A stretch of DNA of 64,000 nucleotides from Microbacterium sp. CBA3102 (lineage in GTDB: Bacteria; Actinomycetota; Actinomycetes; Actinomycetales; Microbacteriaceae): assembly GCF_007954505.1 (NCBI RefSeq), contig NZ_CP042412.1, positions 496,001-560,000 on the forward strand. Reading direction: 5' to 3'. Under the pieces are notes generated by a model, which was not told the DNA's origin, made no database searches, and saw only the letters and a program-made list of their open reading frames with translations. Shown here piece after piece: positions 35,698 through 45,115 of this stretch; positions within the stretch are counted from its first letter, which is position 1, and each line of letters begins with the position of its first letter. The position numbers were made by a program, and so were the translations under genes.

Positions 35698-36432
35698 ATG
35701 TCGATCCCCGCCGAAGACGTCGTCGTCCCCGAACACGTCCGCCTGCTCGCCCGGGGAGCCGACCTCGAATGCGTCTGGCGCAACGACTACGGCGGACTCA
35801 CCTTCCGCGCCACCGGCACCGCAGAGCCGTTCTACATCAAGTGGGGGCCTCGGAACCTCGAGTTCACGTTGAGCGACGAGGCCGAACGGATGAGGTGGGC
35901 GTCGGGCTGGATCACTGTGCCGACCGTGCTCGACAGCGGGGCGGACGACACGCACGAGTGGATGATCACTGCCGCCCTCGACGGCCTCAGCGCCGTGGAC
36001 CCGCGATGGGTCGCAGAGCCCGCGACCGCCGTGCGGGCAGTCGGCGAAGGGCTCCGGGCGATGCATGAAGCCCTCCCCGTGCAGGAGTGCCCCTGGGAGT
36101 GGAGCGTGCCTTCGCGCATCGCGAACGCGGAACGACGCGGGATCGTCGTGCCGGAAAGCCTCCGGACCGCGCCCGCTGTCGACCGCCTCGTCGTCAGTCA
36201 CGGCGATGCCTGCTGCCCCAACACCCTGATGGGAGACGACGGCCGCTGGCTCGCGCACGTCGACCTGGCTCTGCTGGGCGTGGCCGACCGCTGGGCCGAC
36301 ATCGCCGTCGCCTCCATGAGCACCGAGTGGAACTTCGGCCCCGGGTGGGAGGACGCTCTGATCGAGGCCTACGGAGTCGAACCCGACCGCGAGCGTCTCG
36401 CCTTCTACCGCGACCTCTGGAATGCGACCTGA
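35698..36432 (+). CDS. Aminoglycoside 3'-phosphotransferase-like kinase
   Basis: A 244-residue APH-fold phosphotransferase. The catalytic loop is SHGDACCPNTL (about residue 167; Asp base and Asn metal ligand), followed by the metal-binding Asp in HVDLALLGVADRWADIA (about 185). The latter matches the APH(3') pattern GxxGxADRxxD. The N-terminal nucleotide subdomain includes the Lys of FYIKWG. It is slightly shorter than classical APH(3') enzymes (about 260). The ATG at 35698 has AGGA just upstream. It may confer kanamycin/neomycin resistance or act on another hydroxyl substrate; no mobile element is nearby, so it looks resident. Confidence 0.82.
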   Translation: MSIPAEDVVVPEHVRLLARGADLECVWRNDYGGLTFRATGTAEPFYIKWGPRNLEFTLSDEAERMRWASGWITVPTVLDSGADDTHEWMITAALDGLSAVDPRWVAEPATAVRAVGEGLRAMHEALPVQECPWEWSVPSRIANAERRGIVVPESLRTAPAVDRLVVSHGDACCPNTLMGDDGRWLAHVDLALLGVADRWADIAVASMSTEWNFGPGWEDALIEAYGVEPDRERLAFYRDLWNAT

Positions 36433-36438
36433 GCACCC

Positions 36439-37812
36439 CTAGTGGTGGAACGCCGAGTCGGGGTGATCGGACGGCATCGGCGCGGTGAGGGCGTCGAGGT
36501 GGGCGACTTCCGCCGTGATCGCATCCAGCAGGTCGGCGGCCAGGTCCATGCTCAGCCCGTTGCGCACGACGATCCGCTGCACCGTGATCTGCTCGAGATC
36601 CGCGGGCATCGGGTACGCCGGCACGAGCCATCCGCGCATCCGGAGCCGGTCCTGCAGGTGGTACAGCGTCCAGTTCTTCGTATGGCCGTCCTTGAGGCGC
36701 CAGGCGAACACCGGGATGTCGCTGCCGTCGTTCCAGAGCTCGAAGGCGTCGAGCCCCGCGATCCCGGCCGACAGGTACTTCGCGACGTCCTGCGACTCCT
36801 GCTGCACGGCACGGTAGCCCTCGAACCCCAGCCGGAGGAACAGGTAGTACTGCAACAGCACCTGCGCCCCCGGACGCGAGAAGTTCAGCGCGAATGTGGG
36901 CATCTCGCCGCCGAGGTAGCTGACCTTGAACACGAGATCCTCCGGCAGCCACTTCTCCTCGCGCCAGACCACCCATCCGAGACCCGGGTACACGAGACCG
37001 TACTTGTGGCCGGACGTACTGATCGAGTGCACGCGCTCGAGACGGAAATCCCACACGAGATCGGGTTGCAGGAACGGCGCGATCATCGCCCCGGAGGCAC
37101 CGTCGACGTGGATGGGGATGTCGAGCCCGGTGTCCCTCTGGATCTCGTCGAGCGCCGCAGCGATCGCCGCCACCGGCTCGTACATCCCGGTATAGGTGAC
37201 GCCCATGATCGCGACGACGCCGATCGTGTTCTCATCGACGTACGTCGCCAGGTCGTGACCGTCGAGCGTCTTGTGCTCCTCGGAGATGGGGACGTAGCGC
37301 GGCTCGACGTCGAAGTAGTTGCAGAACTTCTCCCAGCACACCTGCACGGCGGACGACATCACCAGGTTCGGCGTCGACGTGTCCTTTCCCGCGGCACGTC
37401 GCGCCTGCTGCCAGCGACGCTTGAAGGCGAGGCCGCCCAGCATGCACGCCTCGGACGAACCGACCGTCGAGGTACCGATGGCACCCGAGGCGTCCGGCGC
37501 GTTCCAGAGGTTCGCCAGCATGTGCCAGCAGTTGTCCTCGATCGCCGCCGTCTGCGGGTACTCGTCCTTGTCGATCATGTTCTTGTCGAAAGACGAGGTG
37601 TACACCTGCTTGGCGTCGTCATCCATCCACGTGCTGACGAACGTCGCCAGGTTGAGGCGCGCGTTGCCGTCGAGGATCGTCTCGTCCTCGACGATCTGCC
37701 TCGCCGTGGCAGGGAGCGAACCCTGGGGCGGGATCAGATGGCGCGGGGCGACCGACGCCTCCCCCGGGCGCGTGAACATCGGCTCGTAGTCGGAGGAGGG
37801 CGAACTGCTCAT
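36439..37812 (-). CDS. gadB: Glutamate decarboxylase
   Basis: A 457-residue PLP enzyme converting glutamate to GABA with proton consumption, a cytoplasmic acid-resistance reaction. Group II decarboxylase features: PLP lysine in SISTSGHKYGLVYPG (about residue 275), HVDGASGAMIAPF, and the ending DHPDSAFHH that resembles the C-terminal active-site plug of GadB. The ATG at 37812 has GAAAGG six bases upstream. No GABA antiporter gene lies next to it. It converges with the phosphotransferase gene, with only 6 bases between stops. Confidence 0.94.
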   Translation of the reverse strand: MSSSPSSDYEPMFTRPGEASVAPRHLIPPQGSLPATARQIVEDETILDGNARLNLATFVSTWMDDDAKQVYTSSFDKNMIDKDEYPQTAAIEDNCWHMLANLWNAPDASGAIGTSTVGSSEACMLGGLAFKRRWQQARRAAGKDTSTPNLVMSSAVQVCWEKFCNYFDVEPRYVPISEEHKTLDGHDLATYVDENTIGVVAIMGVTYTGMYEPVAAIAAALDEIQRDTGLDIPIHVDGASGAMIAPFLQPDLVWDFRLERVHSISTSGHKYGLVYPGLGWVVWREEKWLPEDLVFKVSYLGGEMPTFALNFSRPGAQVLLQYYLFLRLGFEGYRAVQQESQDVAKYLSAGIAGLDAFELWNDGSDIPVFAWRLKDGHTKNWTLYHLQDRLRMRGWLVPAYPMPADLEQITVQRIVVRNGLSMDLAADLLDAITAEVAHLDALTAPMPSDHPDSAFHH

Positions 37813-37901
37813 GCGAGAACCTTTCGGTGGAGGCGTCCTTGCGGCCTTGCCGCCCACCGTAGCGAGATCGCGCCGACGTATCGACCGGTTCGCGACAGAC
37901 C

Positions 37902-38681
37902 CTAGCTCCACACGAAGCGGAACGTCCCCACGACGACAGCAGCGGCGAGCGCGAGCGCCATGATCGCGATGCCGCCGACCAGCGCCACCGCATCTCTCGG
38001 GTGCAGCCGCGACGGACGCGACCAGGTGCGGGGGATGTCCGAGCCGAATCCGCGCGCTTCCATCGCGAGCGCCAGTTTGGAGCCGCGCCTCACGGCGAAC
38101 ACGAGCAGCACGAAGGCCATGGAAAAGAACCGTCGGAGCACGCCCCGGTCCCCCACACCGCGCGCACGACGAGCCAGGCTCATGGTGCGCCAGTCATCCA
38201 GGAACAGGCCCAGCATCCGCGTACCGGCCAGGATGCCCAGCACGAAGCGACTCGGGAGCTTGGCGACCTGGGCCAGCGCATCGGCGAGTTCGGTCGGGTC
38301 GGTGCCGCCGAAGAGCAGGATCGTGGGCAGCCCGAGCGCGACCACGCGCAGGCTCACCGCGATCGCGAGGGTGATGGAGTCCTCGCTGATCGTCGCGAAC
38401 CCGAAGGTCCAGTAGATCCGTCCGGCCGGTTCGGCGTACAGCAGCATGCTCACGCCGGCGATCGGCGCGAAGATCATGATCGGGAGCAGCCTCCTCAGGA
38501 CCGTCGAGGGACGCAGTCCGGTCAGCGGCAGGCACAGCAGCTGCAGGACGATCGCGGCCAGCGCGCTCGTGATGTCGATGGACGCGAACAACGGCACCGA
38601 CAGCAACACGGCGAGCACCAGCTTCGTCACCGGGTTCACCCCGTCGAGCCATACCGGCCGTGCGGTCTCGATCGCCGTCAC
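37902..38681 (-). CDS. ykoC: ECF transporter transmembrane T component, YkoC-like
   Basis: A 259-residue EcfT/CbiQ-family membrane coupling protein with five to six hydrophobic segments. The conserved cytoplasmic coupling helices carry Ala-Arg-Gly motifs: SLARRARG at about residue 175 and AMEARGFG at about 210. The GTG at 38681 overlaps the ATPase stop (GTGA). It links the ATPase motor to the YkoE substrate-binding subunit. Confidence 0.9.
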   Translation of the reverse strand: MTAIETARPVWLDGVNPVTKLVLAVLLSVPLFASIDITSALAAIVLQLLCLPLTGLRPSTVLRRLLPIMIFAPIAGVSMLLYAEPAGRIYWTFGFATISEDSITLAIAVSLRVVALGLPTILLFGGTDPTELADALAQVAKLPSRFVLGILAGTRMLGLFLDDWRTMSLARRARGVGDRGVLRRFFSMAFVLLVFAVRRGSKLALAMEARGFGSDIPRTWSRPSRLHPRDAVALVGGIAIMALALAAAVVVGTFRFVWS

Positions 38682-40129
38682 GCTGCCGCCCCCAACTCGA
38701 TGCGATGACCACCCAGATGTCGGACCACGGCATCGTCGTGCGTCACCGCGATGATCGACCGTCCACGCGTGATCTCCTCCTGCAGGAGCGCGACGAGGGA
38801 GATCCATCCACGCCGGTCCTGACCGAACGTCGGCTCGTCGAGCACGATCACTTCCGGTGCACCCGCCAACGCTGTCGCGACGGACAGCCGCCGCTTCTGG
38901 CCGCCGGAGAGCGTGAACGGGTTGGCCAGCGCGAGTGGCGCGAGGCCGAGTCGCTCGAGGAGATCGTCGACCACGGCGTCCGTCCTCGCACGGTCCCAGC
39001 CGAGCGCGCGCGGCCCGACAGCGAGCTCGTCACGCAGCGTCTGGGTGAGGAACTGGTGCTCCGGCTCCTGGAAGACCATGCCGATGCGCGTGAGCAACTC
39101 GCGCGACGTCCACCGGATCGGGCGGGTGCCTTTGCGCCCCGCCAACTCGGGTGCCGACCGCACCTCTCCTGCCTCTTCGGGGATGAGTCCGGCGAGCGTG
39201 AGCGCAAGGGTCGATTTGCCCGCCCCGTTGGGCCCGGTGATCACGGTCGCGTTCGCCCGCGGTACGTGCAGGTCGAGTCCCGCCTGCACGACGACGCCCG
39301 CTTCCCTCGCAATCGCGAGCCCGGAGGCGGAGAGCGCATCGGCTGCCGTCACCCGCTCCAGCACGGGCAGGTCGATGCCCCGCTCGGGCACCCACACCCC
39401 CGCATCGGCGAGCACATCGCCGTGGACCGCGAACACGTGCTCGGGCGGTCCGTCCGCGAGCAGCCCGCCGTCGGCCGCCAGCACGATCACACGCGTCATC
39501 AGATCGACCCAGACCGGCGTGCGATGCTCGACGACGATCAGTGTCGCACCCGAGGAGACCACGGCCCGCTCGACGCTCGCCCGCACCTCGCGCACGCCCT
39601 CGGGGTCGAGGTTCGCGGTCGGCTCGTCGAGCAGCAGCAGGCCCGGACGCATCGCGAGCACGCCGGCCAGCACCAGTCGCTGCTTCTGGCCGCCCGAGAG
39701 CGCCTTCGTGGGACGCTGCGGCGAGACGTCGAGGCCCACGGCGTCGAGAGCCTCCGCGACTCGGTCCGGGATCTCGGATGCCGCGACACCGAGATTCTCG
39801 CAGCCGAACGCCACATCATCGCCGACTTTCGACAGCACGATTCCGGCATCGGGGTCCTGGAGGACGAGCCCCACACGACCGTGCCGCGATTCCGGGGACG
39901 CGCCGTCGATGCGCAGGGCACCGGTGCGCTCCCCCTCGTCATCGCCGCCCAGGACGCCGGCGAGACCGGCGAGCAGAGTCGACTTGCCCGCGCCCGATGC
40001 GCCGAGAAGCAGCACCCGCTCGCCCGGTTCGATCGTGAACGAGACGTCGGCGACGGCGGGGCGCTTTCGACCGGCATACCGCCAGCCCCAGCCCGCAGCC
40101 TGCACGCGGGCCGGGGCGGCGAAGCTCAC
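38678..40129 (-). CDS. ykoD: ECF transporter ATPase, two fused ABC domains (YkoD-like)
   Basis: A 483-residue protein with two complete ATPase domains in one chain. Domain 1 (about 1-240) has Walker A GASGAGKST, signature LSGGQKQRL and Walker B LLLLDEPTANLD. Domain 2 (about 255-483) has Walker A GPNGAGKST, signature LSGGQKRRL and Walker B VIVLDEPTFGQD. The GTG at 40129 is 2 bases after the ykoE stop, with GAGG seven bases upstream. The fusion is usual for YkoD of hydroxymethylpyrimidine/thiamine-precursor importers. Confidence 0.92.
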   Translation of the reverse strand: MSFAAPARVQAAGWGWRYAGRKRPAVADVSFTIEPGERVLLLGASGAGKSTLLAGLAGVLGGDDEGERTGALRIDGASPESRHGRVGLVLQDPDAGIVLSKVGDDVAFGCENLGVAASEIPDRVAEALDAVGLDVSPQRPTKALSGGQKQRLVLAGVLAMRPGLLLLDEPTANLDPEGVREVRASVERAVVSSGATLIVVEHRTPVWVDLMTRVIVLAADGGLLADGPPEHVFAVHGDVLADAGVWVPERGIDLPVLERVTAADALSASGLAIAREAGVVVQAGLDLHVPRANATVITGPNGAGKSTLALTLAGLIPEEAGEVRSAPELAGRKGTRPIRWTSRELLTRIGMVFQEPEHQFLTQTLRDELAVGPRALGWDRARTDAVVDDLLERLGLAPLALANPFTLSGGQKRRLSVATALAGAPEVIVLDEPTFGQDRRGWISLVALLQEEITRGRSIIAVTHDDAVVRHLGGHRIELGAAA

Positions 40130-40131
40130 GC

Positions 40132-40785
40132 TCAGACCTCGCGCACGTGCTCTCGCCCGACGGCGAAGCGGTTGAGTGCGCCGGTGACGGCGAGGGCGCG
40201 CACGAGCAGCCACCCGACCACGCCCGCGAGGATCGCGCCCGAGATGACGACGCTGACCAGATAGATGGTGTTGAACTCGAGCGACTTCAGGATGTTCGGC
40301 GAGCTGCCGTAGAACAGCTCGAACACCCAGGCGGCGACCGCTGCGCCGACACCCGCGAGCGCGGCGACCACGATGCCGAAACGACGATAGAAGAAGAGCG
40401 CGAAGATGATCTCCGCACCGAGGCCCTGCACGATGCCGGACAGTACGGTCGAGACGCCCCACACGTTGCCGATCAGCATCGACACGATCGCCGCGACCAG
40501 CTCGACCACCAGCGCGGCGCCCGGCTTGCGGATCACGAGGCCGCCGACGACGCCGCCGAGCAGCCAGATGCCGACGGCGATGCCGCCGAGACCCGGCGTC
40601 AGGGCGTCAGCGGCGCCGAACCAGGCGTACCCGATGGTGTTCCAGCCCCAGAAGACGAGGCCGATCGCGACGCCGAGGACGGCGGCGACGACGATGTCGA
40701 CGACGCGCCAGCGCCAGATCGACGTGGGTCGCAGACCGTTCGCGGCGGATGCCTGCTTCGCGGATGCGGACGTGGACGTACTCAT
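40132..40785 (-). CDS. ykoE: ECF transporter substrate-specific component YkoE
   Basis: A 217-residue S component with five to six transmembrane segments after a 25-residue Ser/Thr/Ala-rich tail. The text GNVWGVSTVLSGIVQGLGAEIIFALF is typical of YkoE, which binds thiamine or its hydroxymethylpyrimidine precursor. The ATG at 40785 has GGGAGGAG five bases upstream. It is the first gene of ykoE-ykoD-ykoC and lies directly behind a TPP riboswitch, which strongly supports a thiamine-related substrate. Confidence 0.93.
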   Translation of the reverse strand: MSTSTSASAKQASAANGLRPTSIWRWRVVDIVVAAVLGVAIGLVFWGWNTIGYAWFGAADALTPGLGGIAVGIWLLGGVVGGLVIRKPGAALVVELVAAIVSMLIGNVWGVSTVLSGIVQGLGAEIIFALFFYRRFGIVVAALAGVGAAVAAWVFELFYGSSPNILKSLEFNTIYLVSVVISGAILAGVVGWLLVRALAVTGALNRFAVGREHVREV

Positions 40786-40792
40786 CTGAACT

Positions 40793-40880
40793 CCTCCCTG
40801 CGCTGGCATGACCCAGATCAGGTTCGACGGTCGAAGCGCGATTCGCTCCCTCTCAGCCCGGCTCGCCGGACTCCCGTGGT
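40793..40880 (-). promoter_or_regulatory. TPP (THI-box) riboswitch
   Basis: Read on the minus strand the region shows the conserved TPP aptamer elements in order: a GGGAGTCCGG 5' arm, GGGCTGAGAGGG (the CUGAGA core), then GAACCTGATCTGG, ATGCCAGCG and a purine-rich GGGAGG 3' arm. The 3' arm overlaps the ribosome binding site of ykoE (GGGAGGAG), so thiamine pyrophosphate binding would hide it and stop translation. No terminator hairpin follows, in line with translational control usual in high-GC actinobacteria. Confidence 0.96.
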
Positions 40881-40969
40881 TGTGCTGATGATCTTACCCG
40901 GTGGCGACACCGGCGTGGCGACAGGGCTTCGCGCCGCGGAACACGCCGGGGATTGGGTACCGTAAACGA

Positions 40970-42790
40970 GTGACCGCTTCAGATCCCGCCGACGAGGCGA
41001 CGGGCGTCGTCAGCGACGACGGCTCGCGTACGGCCGCCCCCTCCGGGCCGGTGGACGACCTGGCGATCGCGTCGGACCCCGCCGCCCCCGCATCGGAGAG
41101 CGCCGCACCCTTCGCCGCCGATCGACTCTTCGCCGGCGACACGCCCCCGTCGGATCCCTCCGTCGTCTCCGCTGTCCCGGTCGACGCCGCCGCGATCGGC
41201 GCGCTGTTCACGGTCGACCGGACGCCCGCACGACGTCGCGGCACGGCTTCGTCAGACGACCCCGCGCCGGCGTCCGATCCAGAGCCCGTGCTCGACCCGG
41301 AGCCGGCGGACGGTCCTGCGACTCCGCCACTCACGAAGCCGCCCTTCCACCCCCGCCGACGCGGCGAGGGTGAGGAGGCACAGGAGCCCGATGAGGCCGA
41401 GGCGCTCGTCGACGGCGCGGCCGTGCAGTGGGCCGACGGCACGACAGGCGCGACCGCACTGACCTGGGTCGATGCCGCCGCCGTCGGTGCGCACACGGCC
41501 ACGGCGACGTTCGAGCAGACCCCGGAAACCGAACAGGACGGCGGGCTCCTCCGTGGGGCTCGCCTGCGGCCGGCCATCGCTCGCCCGGGAATCCTGGTGC
41601 CGCTCGTCGCGCTCACCGCGCTGGTCGCCGGCTATGCGGGCACGACGTTGCTCTGGCCGCTGCACGAGGTTCCGCCGACGGCGCAGTCCGTCGAGTTCGA
41701 CACGGTTCCCGCTCCCGCCGCGACGATCACCTGGCCGAGTGAGGGCAGCGCGTCCGTCGGCATCGCCGGGCTCACCACCGCGGCGTCGATCACCGATCCG
41801 GTGAGCATCGCGAGCATCACCAAGGTCGTGAGCAGCTTGATGGTGCTCGACCGCATGCCCCTCGCCCTCGGCGAGCAGGGGCCGGAGTTCGGCTTCAGCT
41901 ACCGCGACAGCGTGGACTACTGGAACTACCGGCGCAGCGATCAGTCCGCACTGGATGTCCCCGTCGACGGCGTCCTCACCGAGTACCAGATGCTCCAGGG
42001 CACACTCCTCGGGTCGGCGAACAACTACATCGACCGGCTGGCCTCCGAGATCTGGGGCTCGGACCAGGAGTTCGCGGCCGCCGCCGAGGTGTGGCTGCGC
42101 GATCGTGCGCTCACCGACATCACGGTGGTCACCCCCTCCGGGTTCGACGAGCGCAATGTGGCGACCCCCGCGGCGCTGATCAAGCTCGGCGAGCTGGCCA
42201 TGCAGAACCCCGTGTTCGCGGAGATCGTCGGCACCCGGTCAGTGGACCTCCCGGGTGCGGGCACGGTCGTCAACACCAACGGGATGCTCGCCGATCCGGG
42301 CGTCGTCGGCATCAAGACCGGCACGCTGGTCGGCTGGAACCTGCTGACGGCGAAAGACCTGACGATCGGGGACACCACGGTGCACCTGTTCGCGGCGGCG
42401 CTGAATCAGGCGGGCGACGACGAGCGCCTCGCTCTCACCCGTTCGCTGTTCGCCGAGGCGGAGGCCGCCCTGGACGCACAGGAGGCAGCGGTCGCGAAGG
42501 GCACGGTCGTCGGACAGGTCACGACGGACTGGGGCGAGAAGGTCGACGTGGTCACCGAATCCGATGCCGATGTCGTGCTGTGGAACGGTGCTGTCGCCAC
42601 TGCGACCACGGCCTTCGATCTCGGCGAAAAGCGGGACGAGGACGCCACCGTGGGCACCTTGACCGCGGCCGGACCGCTCAACACCGTGACGGTTCCCCTG
42701 GTCCTGGCCGATGACGTCGAAGGGCCGAGCCCGTGGTGGCGCCTGACCCACCCCCTGGAACTGCTCGGGATCACAGACGACGGGTCCTGA
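40970..42790 (+). CDS. Membrane-anchored D,D-carboxypeptidase-like protein (PBP5 family)
   Basis: A 606-residue serine peptidase S11-type protein. The catalytic motifs are SITK (Ser at about residue 282), SAN (about 349-351) and KTGT (about 449). It has a single transmembrane anchor at about 207-228. In front of it is a cytoplasmic, Asp/Pro/Ala-rich, low-complexity domain of about 200 residues, which PBP5-type enzymes normally lack. It would trim D-Ala from peptidoglycan outside the membrane. The GTG at 40970 follows TACCGT with few intervening bases, hinting at a leaderless message; an earlier start is less likely. Confidence 0.85.
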   Translation: MTASDPADEATGVVSDDGSRTAAPSGPVDDLAIASDPAAPASESAAPFAADRLFAGDTPPSDPSVVSAVPVDAAAIGALFTVDRTPARRRGTASSDDPAPASDPEPVLDPEPADGPATPPLTKPPFHPRRRGEGEEAQEPDEAEALVDGAAVQWADGTTGATALTWVDAAAVGAHTATATFEQTPETEQDGGLLRGARLRPAIARPGILVPLVALTALVAGYAGTTLLWPLHEVPPTAQSVEFDTVPAPAATITWPSEGSASVGIAGLTTAASITDPVSIASITKVVSSLMVLDRMPLALGEQGPEFGFSYRDSVDYWNYRRSDQSALDVPVDGVLTEYQMLQGTLLGSANNYIDRLASEIWGSDQEFAAAAEVWLRDRALTDITVVTPSGFDERNVATPAALIKLGELAMQNPVFAEIVGTRSVDLPGAGTVVNTNGMLADPGVVGIKTGTLVGWNLLTAKDLTIGDTTVHLFAAALNQAGDDERLALTRSLFAEAEAALDAQEAAVAKGTVVGQVTTDWGEKVDVVTESDADVVLWNGAVATATTAFDLGEKRDEDATVGTLTAAGPLNTVTVPLVLADDVEGPSPWWRLTHPLELLGITDDGS

Positions 42791-42815
42791 CACTTCGCTC
42801 GGCCGAGTACAGCAC

Positions 42816-42849
42816 GACGCCCCATCCCGCGTGAGCACGATGGGGCGTC
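42816..42849. terminator. Bidirectional terminator hairpin
   Basis: GACGCCCCATC (42816-42826) and GATGGGGCGTC (42839-42849) form a perfect 11-bp stem with a 12-base loop. It lies between the convergent carboxypeptidase and ABC exporter genes. No T-run is present. Confidence 0.75.
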
Positions 42850-42862
42850 TGCGTGATGCCGC

Positions 42863-45115
42863 TCAGTCGCGAGAGGCGGAGCCGTCGGCCCCTTCCTCGA
42901 GAAGCGCCTGGGCAGCAGCCGTCTCGGCGGCAGGAACCTGCGCCCCCACCGACGCGCCGGCGACGGCCGCAGCCGCGTGCACGCTCTCCTCGTCCGCGTC
43001 ACCGGTGACCACGACGGGCGTCGAGCCGGTGAGGGCCTCTTCGGCGTCGATGTCTGTGGCCGCCTGCTCGAACTGCGACTGGTACAGGCGCCAGTAGGCT
43101 CCCTGCGCGGCGATCAGCTCGTCGTGCGTGCCCTTCTCCACGATGTCGCCGTGCTCCATCACGAGGATGAGGTCGGCATCGCGAATGGTCGACAGACGGT
43201 GCGCGATCACGAAGGACGTACGTCCCTTGCGAAGGGCGGCCATCGCGTGCTGCAGCAACAACTCGGTGCGGGTGTCGACGGCCGACGTGGCCTCATCGAG
43301 GATGAGGATCGACGGCTGTGCGACGAACGCGCGCGCGATGGTGATGAGCTGACGCTCGCCCGCGGAGACGTTCGCGGCATCCTCGTCGAGCACCGTGTCG
43401 TAGCCCTCGGGGAGGGCGTGGACGAAGCGGTCGACGTAGGTCGCCTTCGCCGCGGCGAGGACCTCGTCGTCGGTCGCGGCGGAGCGGCCGTAGCGGATGT
43501 TCTCGCGGATGCTCCCCGCGAACAGCCACGGATCCTGCAGCACCATGCCGGTGCGCGACCGCAGCTCATCCCGGGTCACCTCGGCGATGTCCTGACCGTC
43601 GAGCATGATGCGTCCGCCGCTGAGCTCGTAGAAGCGCATGATCAGGTTGACCAGAGTCGTCTTCCCCGCTCCGGTCGGCCCCACGATCGCGACGGTCTGC
43701 CCCGGCTCCACCCGGAACGACAGGTCTTTGATCAGCGGACGATCCGGCGTGTACGAGAATGCGACGTTCTCGAACTCGATGACGCCCTTGCCCTCGACGA
43801 GCTCCGGAGCATCGGCATCGTCCGCCTCCTGCTCGTCCGCATCGAGGAGCTGGAACACGCGCTCCGCCGACGCCGTACCCGACTGGACCACCGCAGCCAT
43901 GCCGCCGAGCTCGGAGAGCGGCTGCGTGAACTGCTGCGAGTACTGGATGAACGCCTGCACATCGCCGAGACGGAGCTGTCCGTTCGCGACCATCAGACCA
44001 CCGAGCACCGCGATGCCCACGTAGCTGAGGTTTCCGACGAACATCATCGCCGGCATGATGATGCCGGACAGGAACTGCGCCTTGAAGCTGGCCTGGAACA
44101 GCTCTTCGTTCTCGGCCTGGAACTTGTCGAGCGCGTCTTTCTCACGTCCGAAGACCTTCACCAGCGCGTGGCCGGAGAACGCCTCCTCGACGCGGGCGTT
44201 GAGCCGTCCGACCTTGCGCCACTGCGTGCCGAAGGCCTTCTGCGAGCGCGGACCGATGATGCCGAAGATCACACCCATCAGCGGCAGCGTGATGAGGGCG
44301 ACGAGCGCGAGCTGCCAGGAGATCGAGAACATCATCACGAGCACGCCGATCACGGTGAGCACGGAGGTGAGCGCACCGGACAGCGATTGCTGCATCGTCT
44401 GGGTGATGTTGTCGATGTCGTTCGTGACGCGCGAGATCAGCTCACCGCGCTGCACCTTGTCGAAGTACGACAGGGGCAGACGGTTGATCTTCGCCTCGAC
44501 CGCCTCGCGCAGACGCCACATGGTGCGCACCATGATCACGTTGATGACGTACCCCTGGATCCAGGTGAGGAACGCCGCGGCGACATAGATGGCGAGGACA
44601 GCGGCGATGACCAGGCGCAGCGCGCCGAAGTCGACACCCTGACCGACGGTGAAGTCACCCAGCGCACCGACCTGATTCGCGAAGTCGTCCTGACCCGCGC
44701 CTCGCAGCGCCTCGACCACGACGTCCTGCGATGTTCCTGCCGGGAACCCCGGGGAGTCGCCGTTCGGCTGCCCGAGTTGGATGGAGATGAACCCCTTGTA
44801 GACGAGGTTCGTCGCCTCGGCGAGCACCTTGGGCGCGGCGACCGTCAGCACGACGCCCAGCGCACCCAGGATCGACACGAAGACGAACCAGAGTGCCGAG
44901 GGCTTCAGCAACCCGATCATGCGCGCGAAGCTCGGCCCGAAGTTGTCGGCCTTGCCCGGCGCGACGCTGTCCCAGTCGCCGGAGTTCTGTCGGGCCTGCT
45001 CCGCGAGCTCGGCCTCGTACTTCTCCTCCGCCGTCAGTTCGACCTCGGCCACGGGAGCCGTGGCCTTACGGCGGCTACGCGTGGGCTTGCCCTGTTCCTT
45101 GTTCTGCTCGCTCAT
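42863..45115 (-). CDS. ABC exporter half-transporter, catalytic subunit
   Basis: A 750-residue type IV ABC exporter subunit. A charged N-terminal tail of about 60 residues is followed by a six-segment membrane domain (about 80-410) and an ATPase domain. Walker A is GPTGAGKTT, Walker B ILILDEATSAVD (catalytic Glu present), and switch His VIAHRLSTI. The signature is atypical, NVSAGERQL. After the ATPase comes a Glu/Ala-rich tail of about 65 residues. The ATG at 45115 overlaps the partner's stop (ATGA). With the partner it forms a heterodimer of the BmrCD/LmrCD type, probably exporting drugs or lipids. Confidence 0.92.
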   Translation of the reverse strand: MSEQNKEQGKPTRSRRKATAPVAEVELTAEEKYEAELAEQARQNSGDWDSVAPGKADNFGPSFARMIGLLKPSALWFVFVSILGALGVVLTVAAPKVLAEATNLVYKGFISIQLGQPNGDSPGFPAGTSQDVVVEALRGAGQDDFANQVGALGDFTVGQGVDFGALRLVIAAVLAIYVAAAFLTWIQGYVINVIMVRTMWRLREAVEAKINRLPLSYFDKVQRGELISRVTNDIDNITQTMQQSLSGALTSVLTVIGVLVMMFSISWQLALVALITLPLMGVIFGIIGPRSQKAFGTQWRKVGRLNARVEEAFSGHALVKVFGREKDALDKFQAENEELFQASFKAQFLSGIIMPAMMFVGNLSYVGIAVLGGLMVANGQLRLGDVQAFIQYSQQFTQPLSELGGMAAVVQSGTASAERVFQLLDADEQEADDADAPELVEGKGVIEFENVAFSYTPDRPLIKDLSFRVEPGQTVAIVGPTGAGKTTLVNLIMRFYELSGGRIMLDGQDIAEVTRDELRSRTGMVLQDPWLFAGSIRENIRYGRSAATDDEVLAAAKATYVDRFVHALPEGYDTVLDEDAANVSAGERQLITIARAFVAQPSILILDEATSAVDTRTELLLQHAMAALRKGRTSFVIAHRLSTIRDADLILVMEHGDIVEKGTHDELIAAQGAYWRLYQSQFEQAATDIDAEEALTGSTPVVVTGDADEESVHAAAAVAGASVGAQVPAAETAAAQALLEEGADGSASRD

